Shown here: positions 17,896-26,810 of the stretch, one piece after another
Layout: the number at the start of each line of letters is the position of its first letter
Position numbering within the stretch: position 1 is the first letter of the stretch
Source of the DNA: an uncultured Verrucomicrobiota bacterium
GTDB lineage: Bacteria; Verrucomicrobiota; Verrucomicrobiia; Limisphaerales; UBA9464
Assembly: GCA_903907925.1 (NCBI GenBank)
Contig: CAIVQB010000116.1
Span: 1-51,274, forward strand
DNA: 51,274 nucleotides
Direction: 5' to 3'
Translations under genes and position numbers: made by a program
The notes under the pieces: generated by a model
Databases searched by the model: none
The model's input: only the letters and a program-made list of their open reading frames with translations
What the model was told of the DNA's origin: nothing

Positions 17896-19899
17896 ATGTC
17901 GAGAGTCTGTCACCTGGCGCGTTTCGTCGCGCTGGCCGTTCTGGTGCTTGCCGCCGGATGCCGGCCGCGCGGCCTGGAGGCGTTGCAGCGGGGCGATCAG
18001 CTTCTCGAGGCCCGGAAACCCGCCGAAGCCATCCCGCTGCTGGAAGTTGCGGCGACGGATCTTCCCGGGGATGCGCGCGCCTGGAACTTTCTGGGACTGG
18101 CCTATCACGCTGTGGGCCGCCGGCCCGATGCGCTGAAGGCGTACCTGATGGCCCTGCGGCAGGATCGCAATTTATTCGACGCCCACTTCAATCTGGGCAG
18201 CCTGTATTTCGAGGAAGGCAATTGGGTGGAGGCGGAGCGTTCGCTTCGGGTGTTCCTCGCGGTGGAATCGAACCGCAGCCGGGCGATCGCGTGGAATTTG
18301 CTGGGTCAGTGCGAATGGCAATTGCGCAAGCTGGAGGACGCGGAACGCAGCCTGACCACCGGGTTGAAATTGGATCCAAACGACGCTGATCTTTGGAGCA
18401 ACTTCGGACTGGTCGAGGCCTCACGCCGCCGATGGCCGGCTGCTCGGCAGGCCTTTGTGTCCGCGCTTCGACTGGATCCGACGCATGCCGCGGCGCGGTT
18501 GAACTACGGGGTGGTGAGCCAGCAATTGGGTGACCGCGCCGGCGCGTTGCAGGCGTATCGAAGTTATCTCGATTCGGCTCCCCAGGCGGCCAATGCCACG
18601 GAAGTGCGGGCACTGATGCGTCAATTGGAGGGAAGCGTTCCGCGGCCGAACAATGCCGGCAGCGGGACCAACGGTGCGGTCGCGACCGGCCTGTCGGCAA
18701 CCAATGCCACCGCGGGACGGCTCGTCGCGGTTCCGCCGAACCCGCAACACTCCAACGCCGCGACACTGTTGAATCCGACCAAAGTGGTGCCGGGTTCCAC
18801 GGTTACGAACCCGATCACCGCCAACAGCAACCGGTCTCCTGAGCCGCCACCGACCCGTCCGTCCTCGGTCGTGTCCAACGTGGTACCTGAGACCGTGCGG
18901 CCCAAGGTTCCGTCCGAAGTGGTGCCGGTCGAGGACGGCCCGCGTTTGCAGGCGGCGCGGGATTCGGTGGCGACATCGGTTCCGGTGACGAATTCTCCGG
19001 TGATTCCGCCGGCGGCTTCCACCAACACCGTGGCGACCAACGTGCCCTCGGCGACGGTCCGAACGGAAACCCTGGATTCGGGACTCGCCGTGGATCATCC
19101 GTTGTCGGGTGCGGCGACGAATTCGATGTCGAACGTTTCGGGAGAACAAAAACCCGGGTTTTGGGGCCGGGTGAATCCGGTGCGCTGGGGGAATCCGGTC
19201 CGGTGGTTCGGCTCGGGACCGAAGACGACCAAGGCCAAGGCCACCACACCACTCGTTTCACCGCCGACCGTCGCACGAAGCGTTCAACAACCGGTATCGC
19301 CGCCGGTGCGAACGCCGACGAATGCCGCACCGCCGCCGACCCCGGTTCAACTGCCTCCCGCGGCACCAGTGGTCACTCCGCCGGTCGTGCTCCACTACAC
19401 GCCGCGGGCACCCCAGACCTTTCCCGCCGGTGATCGGTCGGGAGCGGAGGCGCAGTTCAACGCAGCCCTCGCGGCCTATGATCGCCGGGACCTCGCCGGC
19501 GCGATGACGCTCTATCAACAAGCCGCGCAGACCGATCCCTCCTATTTTCCGGCGCACTACAATCTCGGTTGGGTGGCTTTGGAATCCGGGGATCTTTCGC
19601 GCGCATTGCTGGCGGGTGAAAGCGCTGCACGATTGGATCCGGCGTCGGCGGCCGGGCATCGATTGTTCGCAGCGGCGTTGCAGCGCGGGAATTATCCAGC
19701 CGACGCGGCATTCCAGTTGGAACGGGTCCTGGCGGCGGAACCTTCCGACGCGGCGGTTCACTTTGCCGCGGCCGGAATCTACGCGCGAACGCTGGGCCAG
19801 ATGGCGAAAGCCCGGGAACATTATCAACGGGTTCTCGATCTCAATCCGGCCCACCCCCAGGCCGGAGCGATCCGCGTCTGGCTCGCGTCCCATCCGTGA
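17896..19899 (+). CDS. TPR-repeat lipoprotein with long low-complexity linker
   Basis: This 667-residue lipoprotein has lipobox VLAAGC with Cys22, five or so tetratricopeptide repeats at about residues 30-195 (e.g. ARAWNFLGLAYHAVGRRPDA and DAHFNLGSLYFEEGNWVEA), a Thr/Pro/Asn/Val-rich linker of about 300 residues, and a second TPR block at about 520-660 (FPAHYNLGWVALESGDLSRA). TPR lipoproteins usually scaffold envelope complexes; no specific partner can be named. ATG 17896 is selected because the lipoprotein signal starts there, although the frame is open far upstream (17191) antisense to the DUF362 gene. The linker looks intrinsically disordered and may span peptidoglycan. Confidence 0.88.
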   Translation: MSRVCHLARFVALAVLVLAAGCRPRGLEALQRGDQLLEARKPAEAIPLLEVAATDLPGDARAWNFLGLAYHAVGRRPDALKAYLMALRQDRNLFDAHFNLGSLYFEEGNWVEAERSLRVFLAVESNRSRAIAWNLLGQCEWQLRKLEDAERSLTTGLKLDPNDADLWSNFGLVEASRRRWPAARQAFVSALRLDPTHAAARLNYGVVSQQLGDRAGALQAYRSYLDSAPQAANATEVRALMRQLEGSVPRPNNAGSGTNGAVATGLSATNATAGRLVAVPPNPQHSNAATLLNPTKVVPGSTVTNPITANSNRSPEPPPTRPSSVVSNVVPETVRPKVPSEVVPVEDGPRLQAARDSVATSVPVTNSPVIPPAASTNTVATNVPSATVRTETLDSGLAVDHPLSGAATNSMSNVSGEQKPGFWGRVNPVRWGNPVRWFGSGPKTTKAKATTPLVSPPTVARSVQQPVSPPVRTPTNAAPPPTPVQLPPAAPVVTPPVVLHYTPRAPQTFPAGDRSGAEAQFNAALAAYDRRDLAGAMTLYQQAAQTDPSYFPAHYNLGWVALESGDLSRALLAGESAARLDPASAAGHRLFAAALQRGNYPADAAFQLERVLAAEPSDAAVHFAAAGIYARTLGQMAKAREHYQRVLDLNPAHPQAGAIRVWLASHP

Positions 19900-19908
19900 G
19901 AGTGATGG

Positions 19909-22900
19909 TTACGGTGTGACCCACACCCGGAAGAAGTAGGCCAGGTGCGGATCAAGTGCGGGCAGGGTGGTGGACAGCGTTGCGTCCGTGGCGGTGAGGG
20001 TGTCGGTCACCGGCTGCCAGACTTTGAAGTCGGTGGTTACGTCCAGCCGATACGAATGGCCGGGTACGGTGGTCCATTCCAACCGGACGGTTCCATTGGA
20101 GAGCGTCTGCGGGTCCTTGAGTTGGAAGGAACTCGTGGAATCCTTCGGACTGGTGCCGGCGATGAATTCAGCGAAGTCGCTGGCACCATCCCCGTCGGTG
20201 TCGCCGCGGCCGGTGTAGAGCGGGTTGACGCTTCCGAAGAATGCCGTTTCCCAGAGATCGCTGATCCCGTTGCCGTTCTTGTCGGGAAAGGTGTAATTGC
20301 CATTGAAGACGAGGGCGTTCGTCGAGGTTCCCAGCGTGTTGGTCTGTGGGCCGGGCGCGATGTAGTACGGGACTGGCTTCCATTCGATGGAATAGGTTCC
20401 GGATGGAACATTGGTGCGGAAGACGAGCCCGGCCCCATTGACCACCAGGTTGGTCGGACCGCGGAGGATGAATGTGGCCTGGGCCAGGTTGTTGGAAACG
20501 ACGAGCGAGGTGCTGGCGACGGTGTTGAGGTCGACACTGAAATCATCGAGCAACCATCCCAAGCGCGGCGATGGATTGAAGCTGAAGAGCTGATAATTGA
20601 ACCGGAAGCGCACGATGTTTCCGACGAACTGGGTGACATCCACCTCGACCGGTTCCCATCCGTCGGAGAGATCGTCTTGCACGGTATAGAGATCGTTCCA
20701 AGTGGCACCGTCGTCGGTGGAAAGCGCCACCTGTCCGGCTTCGACGAGAAAATCACCGAACGTGTCATCGTCGCCACCGCCGGCCGAGGCGGAGGTGAAG
20801 TCGTAGTTCTGCCAAAATCGCAGCGTGGCTTTGTTGCCGCCGACCAGGCTGATGGCGGGTGAGATTAGGTCACTGATGGCGTAGTCGACGGAGTCCCCGT
20901 TGAGATTGGTGGCCCACACGTTGGTGCCGCTGTGGGCGGTGACGCCGTAGGTGTTGACGGGCACCCCGAAGTCCCAACCGCTTCCGGAGAGGGTGTCGCC
21001 GCTGCCATCGTCGGTCGGATCGCCCGGCAGTGTGGCGCCCGTCCCGCCGCTGTCATTGTAGACCGCCCATCCGGCATGTCCCTTCTCCAGACCGTCAGTC
21101 CACGGCGGCAGCAACGGGGTGAGGGTTCGCACGGAATACAGTTTTCCCGCAGCATCATCCGAACCGATGTTCCCGGCGTCATCGCGGCTCACGACTTTGA
21201 AATAATACACGTGGTCGGCGAGAAGGCCGCTCAGTTGAACCTCGTGATCGGTGGTGGATTCGGACACGTAGGCGCTCCGGTTCAGAAAGGAATCGTCGCC
21301 CGCGGAGGTGCCGAATCGGACCAGTGAATCGGAAGGTTTATCGGTGGTCCAGGTGATGACGGCCTCGTTGTAGGCCGGATCGGCCGCGACGCCTGAAACG
21401 ATCGGCGGCACGGTGTCGATGGGGACCGCCACGGTGTTTTCGGTGTGGGCACCGTCGATGTAGACCGCGGTGAGCGTTTCACCGTTGGTCACCACCAGTG
21501 TCGGCGGGGCGGTTCCAGTCGCACGCGCGCCGAGAACTGCGCGGGTCCGAAACACACCGGGCACCGGAGTGGCGAACAGCGTGAGTGGAACGCCGGCGGG
21601 ATTGGAGGTCGAACGCAGTGTGGCGGCGACCTGATTGTTGGTGGCCCGCTTGCTGTCGGTGACTTCGATCGCCACCGACGAGGGAATGGTGTAGGCGGGT
21701 TGATCGAAGGCGACCGAGGCCCCGGTGGCCAGCCCCGGCCTGAGAAAACGCAGGGCGTTGCCCATCACGCTGGCGCGGTTGTTGGGAGCCGCACCGTCGG
21801 TGGTGATCGCTTCGAAGGCCACCGAAAGGAAGACGATCCGACCCTGACTGTCCTGGCCGGTCTTGGGTGATCGAACACCGACGACACGACTGTCCTCCTG
21901 GACGAACGAAGCGGCGGCGTTGGTTCCGGCGGTGAGATGATCCGGACCGTCCGGCCAGGAGATGCCGAGGAGATCGATGGCGAAGCCGCTGGGGAACGCG
22001 GAATAATCCAAGGGCACTTGAATGCCTCCGCCGACCGGATCGCCGGGGACCGCGTTCAGCACATTGGCACCCTGATCCTCCTGATACGCGGCCACGTGAA
22101 GGACATCGGAAATGAAATTGGTGGCATTGCCTTCCTTGAGCCGGGTGATGAGGTCGAACGATGAAACAAACAGCGCCCCTCCGTTCTGGAGGTAGGTGGT
22201 GAGCGCGTCGGTCAATCCGGGTGCCGGTGCCGCCAGTTCCTCAGGACGCCAGAAGACCAATCCGTAGGCCTTGAGATCCGATGCCTTCGGCGAAGTCCCC
22301 ACCACCGAGATGTCCCAGACATCATACTCCACCCCGAGCGAATCGAGCGTGTCCGTCCAGTTCTCGACCCCGGGATACGGTGTGTCGCCGAGGAATCCGT
22401 CCGGCGCGAACAGGCTTTCCGGAGAGTACACCAGCAGCGCGGAGGCGGGCCGGGGGCCGATGAAGCGGAAGTAGTGGCCTCCGTTGTCGTTGGTGGAGGT
22501 GTTGCCGGCCGCATCACTTCCCGCCACGGCGAAGAAATAGGTGCTGCCGGGCGTCAGTGGAGGAAGGTCGATGGAATGCTGCGTCCGATACACCCCGTCG
22601 CCGAGACGATTGGTGACGGCATTGGTCGTGCCGTACCACACGATCGAGGTGGCGGGTTCGCCTGACAGCCATTCGATCGTGGAATGACCGAACTGCAGGA
22701 TGGGGTTGACGTCGGACAACACCGGCGGCTGGGAATCAATCTGCGCCGACGACTGCCGGTCACCCGCCGGATGGGCGTCGGCGTAGTCTACCCAGATTGT
22801 GTCGCCATCATTCGCGGTCAGACGCCCGGCGGCGTTGTCGGCATTCCCCGGCGCCAGTTGGACGGTTCCGGAAAAGCTCCCGTTGGTGCCGGTCCGCTTC

Positions 22901-25179
22901 AGGGTGAGGGTCAATCGATTCGTGTGGGCAGAAGTCCAGACCTGGACCGTCGCGTCCGTGCGATCCGCAAGGTCGGCGTCGACCAAACGAACCGTGGCAA
23001 CGGCTGGGGATTGAAAAGCATCGCGATCCCAGGAAACGACGCCTTCGCCCGGCTTGGGAAGTTGACCGGAAACGACGAGGGTGAAGTCTTGAACCGGGAC
23101 CGGAATGGTCCGGCCGTGAACGTCCATGGCCACTTGATGCGCGCGGACCCGGACGATGTATTCACCGGCGGCCGGTGCGGCCAGATGGACGGCCTCGACA
23201 TTGTTGATCCGATCGCCTTCCGGAGTTTCCGGGGCGGACTCGCCATCACCAAACGCATTGCCTCGAAACAGACGTCCATCGGGGGCGACCACTTCCAAAT
23301 CGAGATCATTGACCAGCGCCGGAATGGCCGCCGGCAACGCCGGAACATCGGTGTACACCAACGTGATTTTCAACGGTTCATCCGGTCCCACCACCACCCG
23401 TTGTTCATAGAAATCACCGGTCCCAAGCAGGGTGTTCTGGTCGACCATCGTGTACGTGCGGGAACTATCGATCAGGTTGACTAGATTGATCCGCCCCCAG
23501 CCCTCGTCATTGTTGGGAACCGGACCGGTGTCGCCGACCACCAGGGAGCCCGGATCGGTGCCGTCGTCGCCCCCGAGGACACCGCCGTTGTCAGGAATCG
23601 TGGCCGTGCCCATGTCGTCGGCCGAGTTGATCAACATCGCCTTGACCAACGCCGGCGAGGGCGTGACACCGCCGTGGGTGGAACGATACCATTGAACCAC
23701 CACCGCCGCCGCGCCGCTGGCATGCGGCCCCGCCTGTGAGGTGCCGCCCTGATACATGTAGTAATCGCTGATCGGTCCCCAGGCATTGTCGTCGTTGGCG
23801 TAGACGGATCGCAGCGAGGAGATCCAGGTTCCCGGAGCGGTGATGTCGGGCTTGATCCGGCCATCCTCACACGGACCGCGACTGGAGAAATCCGCCATCA
23901 CTTCCTGTCCGTCGCCGTAGATCGGAAACTCGTAGCGATTGTTTTGAGTGGCACCGGTAGCGATCACGTTTTTGGCGACCGCGGGACTGTCGATCGATTG
24001 CGAGCCCGGTCCCGCATTGCCGGCACTGAATTCGAGAACGTAGGGCTGTTCGCCCGGAACATCGGGGTCCGCGTCCCGAACGAACCCGTCGAACTCCGCC
24101 GCGCTGAGATCATATTGCCCCGCCACATCATCGCCCCACGAATTGGAGCCGACATAAGCGCCGCTGCGCACGGCATCCTGCATCAAGCGCGCGTAGGTTG
24201 GCGGCGACCGAAAATTCCCGGCTCCGTCGAAAATGCGTTCAACGACCAAGTGCGCTCCCGGTGCCACTCCCAGTCCCCAGAACGCCCCGGAGTCGTCGGT
24301 CTCACCCGTACTGGCATTTCCGGCGACGATGCCGGCGACATGGGTGCCGTGGCTGTGTTCGTCGCGGGCATCTGCAAGTCCGTCATAGGCGAATAGAGCG
24401 TCCACCCGCCCGGCGACGTCCGGATGCATGTCGGTGATGTCACCGGAATCCAATCCAGAATCGGCCACCGCCACCACCACACCGCGTCCGTCGAATCCCA
24501 ATTGCTGCACGTGGGCGAAATCACCGTTCCGATCGGTTTCTCCGGCAACAATCTTGGTGCTGATCTCGTCCACCGGTTTGACGTGAGGCGCGCGCTCAAT
24601 CCAGACGACCGCGTCGGATCGGGCCAGCACGCTGAGCCGGCGAAGATCGGCCTGGCCGGTGACAAACGTCCCCATTCCCATGGTGTGATGAGTCACCGGA
24701 CCGGCCAGGATGCGAAGAACCTGGGCGATCTGGGGTCCGCCGGTGCCGGGCGGAATCAGAAGTTTAACCGGGATCCGAGCCTGCAAATCGGCCGAAAAGG
24801 CGGCGGTCACCCGGGGATGGACCCGCATTTCCGGGGTATAGGCCCCAATCCAGCGCACGAAGGGTAGGGCCCGCACTGCCGTCGGATGGACTTGGTTAAA
24901 ACGAGCCACGTAGGCCTGATCGGGCACGTAGTAGAGGAGAGTGACTCCGCGTGATTCAAGCTCCTGCCGCCAAGTGGGTTGGGGTTGATCGGCGACCTGG
25001 ATTAGAAACAGGCCGGAGGTCGCCGGCGTGGTGGTGGCGACGGCGGAGGCCAGAGCCGCGTGGCGCGGTTCCGGGGTGGTGATCGTTCCGTTTCGGAGCC
25101 GGATGAATCGCGCGTCCTGAGCCTGTCCGACCTCCATCCAAAGCAGGCAGGTCAGCAACCATCGGAAAAGGCGGTTCAC
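19909..25179 (-). CDS. Very large secreted subtilisin-like (S8) serine protease
   Basis: This 1756-residue protein has a signal peptide (FRWLLTCLLWMEVGQA), a propeptide-like region to about 205, and a peptidase S8 domain with a complete triad: Asp240 in VVVAVADSGLDSG, His277 in HSHGTHVAGIVAG and Ser481 in GGTSQAGPHASGAAA, with the oxyanion-region motif EFSAGNAGPGS near 383-393. The C-terminal 1200 residues contain a beta-sandwich after the catalytic domain, fibronectin type III-like units (about 830-915 and 1240-1335), a ThuA/GATase-like stretch near 950-1150 and a jelly-roll unit with GGGDDDTFGDFLVEAG. They end with a thrombospondin-type-3 calcium motif (GDTDGDGASDFAEF). The predicted role is extracellular protein degradation. 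It ends 9 bases from the convergent TPR gene. Confidence 0.93.
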   Translation of the reverse strand: MNRLFRWLLTCLLWMEVGQAQDARFIRLRNGTITTPEPRHAALASAVATTTPATSGLFLIQVADQPQPTWRQELESRGVTLLYYVPDQAYVARFNQVHPTAVRALPFVRWIGAYTPEMRVHPRVTAAFSADLQARIPVKLLIPPGTGGPQIAQVLRILAGPVTHHTMGMGTFVTGQADLRRLSVLARSDAVVWIERAPHVKPVDEISTKIVAGETDRNGDFAHVQQLGFDGRGVVVAVADSGLDSGDITDMHPDVAGRVDALFAYDGLADARDEHSHGTHVAGIVAGNASTGETDDSGAFWGLGVAPGAHLVVERIFDGAGNFRSPPTYARLMQDAVRSGAYVGSNSWGDDVAGQYDLSAAEFDGFVRDADPDVPGEQPYVLEFSAGNAGPGSQSIDSPAVAKNVIATGATQNNRYEFPIYGDGQEVMADFSSRGPCEDGRIKPDITAPGTWISSLRSVYANDDNAWGPISDYYMYQGGTSQAGPHASGAAAVVVQWYRSTHGGVTPSPALVKAMLINSADDMGTATIPDNGGVLGGDDGTDPGSLVVGDTGPVPNNDEGWGRINLVNLIDSSRTYTMVDQNTLLGTGDFYEQRVVVGPDEPLKITLVYTDVPALPAAIPALVNDLDLEVVAPDGRLFRGNAFGDGESAPETPEGDRINNVEAVHLAAPAAGEYIVRVRAHQVAMDVHGRTIPVPVQDFTLVVSGQLPKPGEGVVSWDRDAFQSPAVATVRLVDADLADRTDATVQVWTSAHTNRLTLTLKRTGTNGSFSGTVQLAPGNADNAAGRLTANDGDTIWVDYADAHPAGDRQSSAQIDSQPPVLSDVNPILQFGHSTIEWLSGEPATSIVWYGTTNAVTNRLGDGVYRTQHSIDLPPLTPGSTYFFAVAGSDAAGNTSTNDNGGHYFRFIGPRPASALLVYSPESLFAPDGFLGDTPYPGVENWTDTLDSLGVEYDVWDISVVGTSPKASDLKAYGLVFWRPEELAAPAPGLTDALTTYLQNGGALFVSSFDLITRLKEGNATNFISDVLHVAAYQEDQGANVLNAVPGDPVGGGIQVPLDYSAFPSGFAIDLLGISWPDGPDHLTAGTNAAASFVQEDSRVVGVRSPKTGQDSQGRIVFLSVAFEAITTDGAAPNNRASVMGNALRFLRPGLATGASVAFDQPAYTIPSSVAIEVTDSKRATNNQVAATLRSTSNPAGVPLTLFATPVPGVFRTRAVLGARATGTAPPTLVVTNGETLTAVYIDGAHTENTVAVPIDTVPPIVSGVAADPAYNEAVITWTTDKPSDSLVRFGTSAGDDSFLNRSAYVSESTTDHEVQLSGLLADHVYYFKVVSRDDAGNIGSDDAAGKLYSVRTLTPLLPPWTDGLEKGHAGWAVYNDSGGTGATLPGDPTDDGSGDTLSGSGWDFGVPVNTYGVTAHSGTNVWATNLNGDSVDYAISDLISPAISLVGGNKATLRFWQNYDFTSASAGGGDDDTFGDFLVEAGQVALSTDDGATWNDLYTVQDDLSDGWEPVEVDVTQFVGNIVRFRFNYQLFSFNPSPRLGWLLDDFSVDLNTVASTSLVVSNNLAQATFILRGPTNLVVNGAGLVFRTNVPSGTYSIEWKPVPYYIAPGPQTNTLGTSTNALVFNGNYTFPDKNGNGISDLWETAFFGSVNPLYTGRGDTDGDGASDFAEFIAGTSPKDSTSSFQLKDPQTLSNGTVRLEWTTVPGHSYRLDVTTDFKVWQPVTDTLTATDATLSTTLPALDPHLAYFFRVWVTP

Positions 25180-25327
25180 AGCAAAAGGCTAGCGAGATGC
25201 ATGCCGGAAACAAGGATGCGACGGGGGTGGGAGAAGGTCGTTTTCCAACCTCACGGATCCAGTTTTGCCGACCGAGACCGCCCGCAAAACCGTGTTCCCC
25301 GTCGACGTTTCATGATTGTCTTGGCCC

Positions 25328-26341
25328 ATGAAGTGTTTCGTTACCGGCGCGTCCGGCTTCATCGGGGCCAATCTGGTCCACGAACTGGTGGCGCGCGGGC
25401 ATTCGGTCCGGACCCTCTTGCGGCCGGGCGCCAATGTGGTCGGGTTGGCCGGGGCTCCGTTTGAACGGGTGGAAGGCGACATCACCGAGAAATCGGATGA
25501 TCTGGCGCGGCGGATGGAGGGTTGCGACTGGTGTTTTCACGCGGCGGCGAGTTACGCGCTGTGGATGCCCGACTACGAACCGATGTTCCGCACCAACGTG
25601 TTGGGCACCCAAAAGGTGATCCGCGCGGCCTTCAAAGCCGGATGTTCGCGCATCGTTTACACCAGCACGGTTGGCTGCATCGGTCTTCCCCGCGAGGTGG
25701 CCGGTGATCGATTGGTGCCCACCGATGAGAAAGCGCCGGTGTCCGAGGCGCAGATGACCAATCCGTACAAACTCTCCAAGTGGCAGGCCGAAGTCGCCGC
25801 GCGCGAACTTGCCCGACAGGGGGCGCCGGTGATCATCGTCAATCCCAGCGCACCCATCGGTCCGCGCGATGTCAAACCAACGCCCACGGGCCAGATCGTG
25901 GTCGATTTTCTCAATCGCGCCCTGCCGGCCTTCCTCAACACCGGACTCAATTTCGTCCATGTCCGCGACGTGGCGATCGGGCATATCTTGGCGGCCGAAC
26001 GCGGTCGAATCGGGGAGCGCTACATCCTGGGGAACGCGGAAGGCAACTGGACGCTGCAGGAGGCGCTGGTGCGGTTGTCGGCGATGACCGGTGTGCCGGC
26101 ACCGCGGTGGCAGGTGCCCCATGCCGTGGCTCTCGGAGCGGCCCATGCCAGTGAAGCGTGGGCGCGGGTGTCCGGTCGTCCTCCGCGCGCGCCACTGGCT
26201 GGTGTTCGAATGGCCAAGTACAAAATGTGGTTCACGCCCGCCAAGGCGGTGAGCGAACTCGGATTGCCACAAACACCACCGGATCGGGCCCTCGCTGATG
26301 CCGTCGCGTGGTTCCGGGAGCACGGATACGTCCGCCGTTGA
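25328..26341 (+). CDS. hpnA: NAD(P)-dependent epimerase/reductase, HpnA-like
   Basis: This 337-residue extended short-chain dehydrogenase/reductase has the Rossmann motif GASGFIG at residues 7-13, catalytic-type TSTVG near 112-116 and YKLSK with Tyr147 and Lys151. The segments IIVNPSAPIGPRDVKPTPTG, LNFVHVRDVAIGHILA and GVRMAKYKMWF are characteristic of the hopanoid-associated sugar epimerase HpnA and related dihydroflavonol-reductase-like enzymes. HpnA is thought to act on the sugar head group of hopanoids. No other hopanoid gene is in the window, so the pathway is unproven here. ATG 25328 aligns with the family; TTG 25316 would add four residues. The 148-base gap to the divergent protease gene probably carries both promoters. 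Confidence 0.85.
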   Translation: MKCFVTGASGFIGANLVHELVARGHSVRTLLRPGANVVGLAGAPFERVEGDITEKSDDLARRMEGCDWCFHAAASYALWMPDYEPMFRTNVLGTQKVIRAAFKAGCSRIVYTSTVGCIGLPREVAGDRLVPTDEKAPVSEAQMTNPYKLSKWQAEVAARELARQGAPVIIVNPSAPIGPRDVKPTPTGQIVVDFLNRALPAFLNTGLNFVHVRDVAIGHILAAERGRIGERYILGNAEGNWTLQEALVRLSAMTGVPAPRWQVPHAVALGAAHASEAWARVSGRPPRAPLAGVRMAKYKMWFTPAKAVSELGLPQTPPDRALADAVAWFREHGYVRR

Positions 26342-26428
26342 TCGCTCGCCCGACGCAATCTTTCGCGCCATTGCCTCTGGCTCGCTTGACCTTTCCCGTC
26401 CGTCGGCTTACTTCCCGGACCGCCAACC

Positions 26429-26770
26429 ATGCCTACCTACGAGTACAGTTGTGAAAAATGCGGTCATCACTTCGAGTGTGTCCAATCGATGAAGGACGCC
26501 GCGCTCACCTCCTGCCCGAAGGAATTCTGCCCCGGAAAACGATGGGGCAAGGGCAAGGTGCGCCGCGGGGTGGGCGGCGGTGCCGGTCTGATTTTCAAGG
26601 GCAGCGGTTTCTACATCACCGATTACCGCAACGACGCTTACAAGTCGGCCGCCCGCAGCGATTCCGAGGCCTCGAAGCCCAAGACCGAAACCAAGTCGGA
26701 GACTAAAACGGAATCCAAGCCCGCCGCCGCACCGGCGGCACCGGCCGCTCCGGCTCCGAAGAAACCCTGA
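26429..26770 (+). CDS. FmdB-family zinc-ribbon protein
   Basis: This 113-residue protein begins MPTYEYSCEKCGHHFE, the hallmark of the FmdB/CxxC_CxxC_SSSS regulatory-type zinc ribbon. Cys8, Cys11, Cys29 and Cys34 are the likely zinc ligands; the second pair is spaced C-x4-C rather than the usual C-x2-C. The middle IFKGSGFYITDYRN is also typical. The tail is a Lys/Glu/Thr then Ala/Pro-rich disordered extension. FmdB proteins are small and widespread; the name comes from a putative regulator near a formamidase gene, and the biochemical role is largely unknown. It begins 87 bases after hpnA and 40 bases before a secreted protein gene. Confidence 0.9.
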   Translation: MPTYEYSCEKCGHHFECVQSMKDAALTSCPKEFCPGKRWGKGKVRRGVGGGAGLIFKGSGFYITDYRNDAYKSAARSDSEASKPKTETKSETKTESKPAAAPAAPAAPAPKKP

Positions 26771-26810
26771 TCGGCCACTCGCCGGCGATTTCCCCCACCT
26801 GCCTCCTGCC

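Noticed and set aside
22684-23484. 266-residue plus-strand frame within the subtilase gene
   Set aside because: It is antisense to the continuous protease frame, with no recognisable motif.
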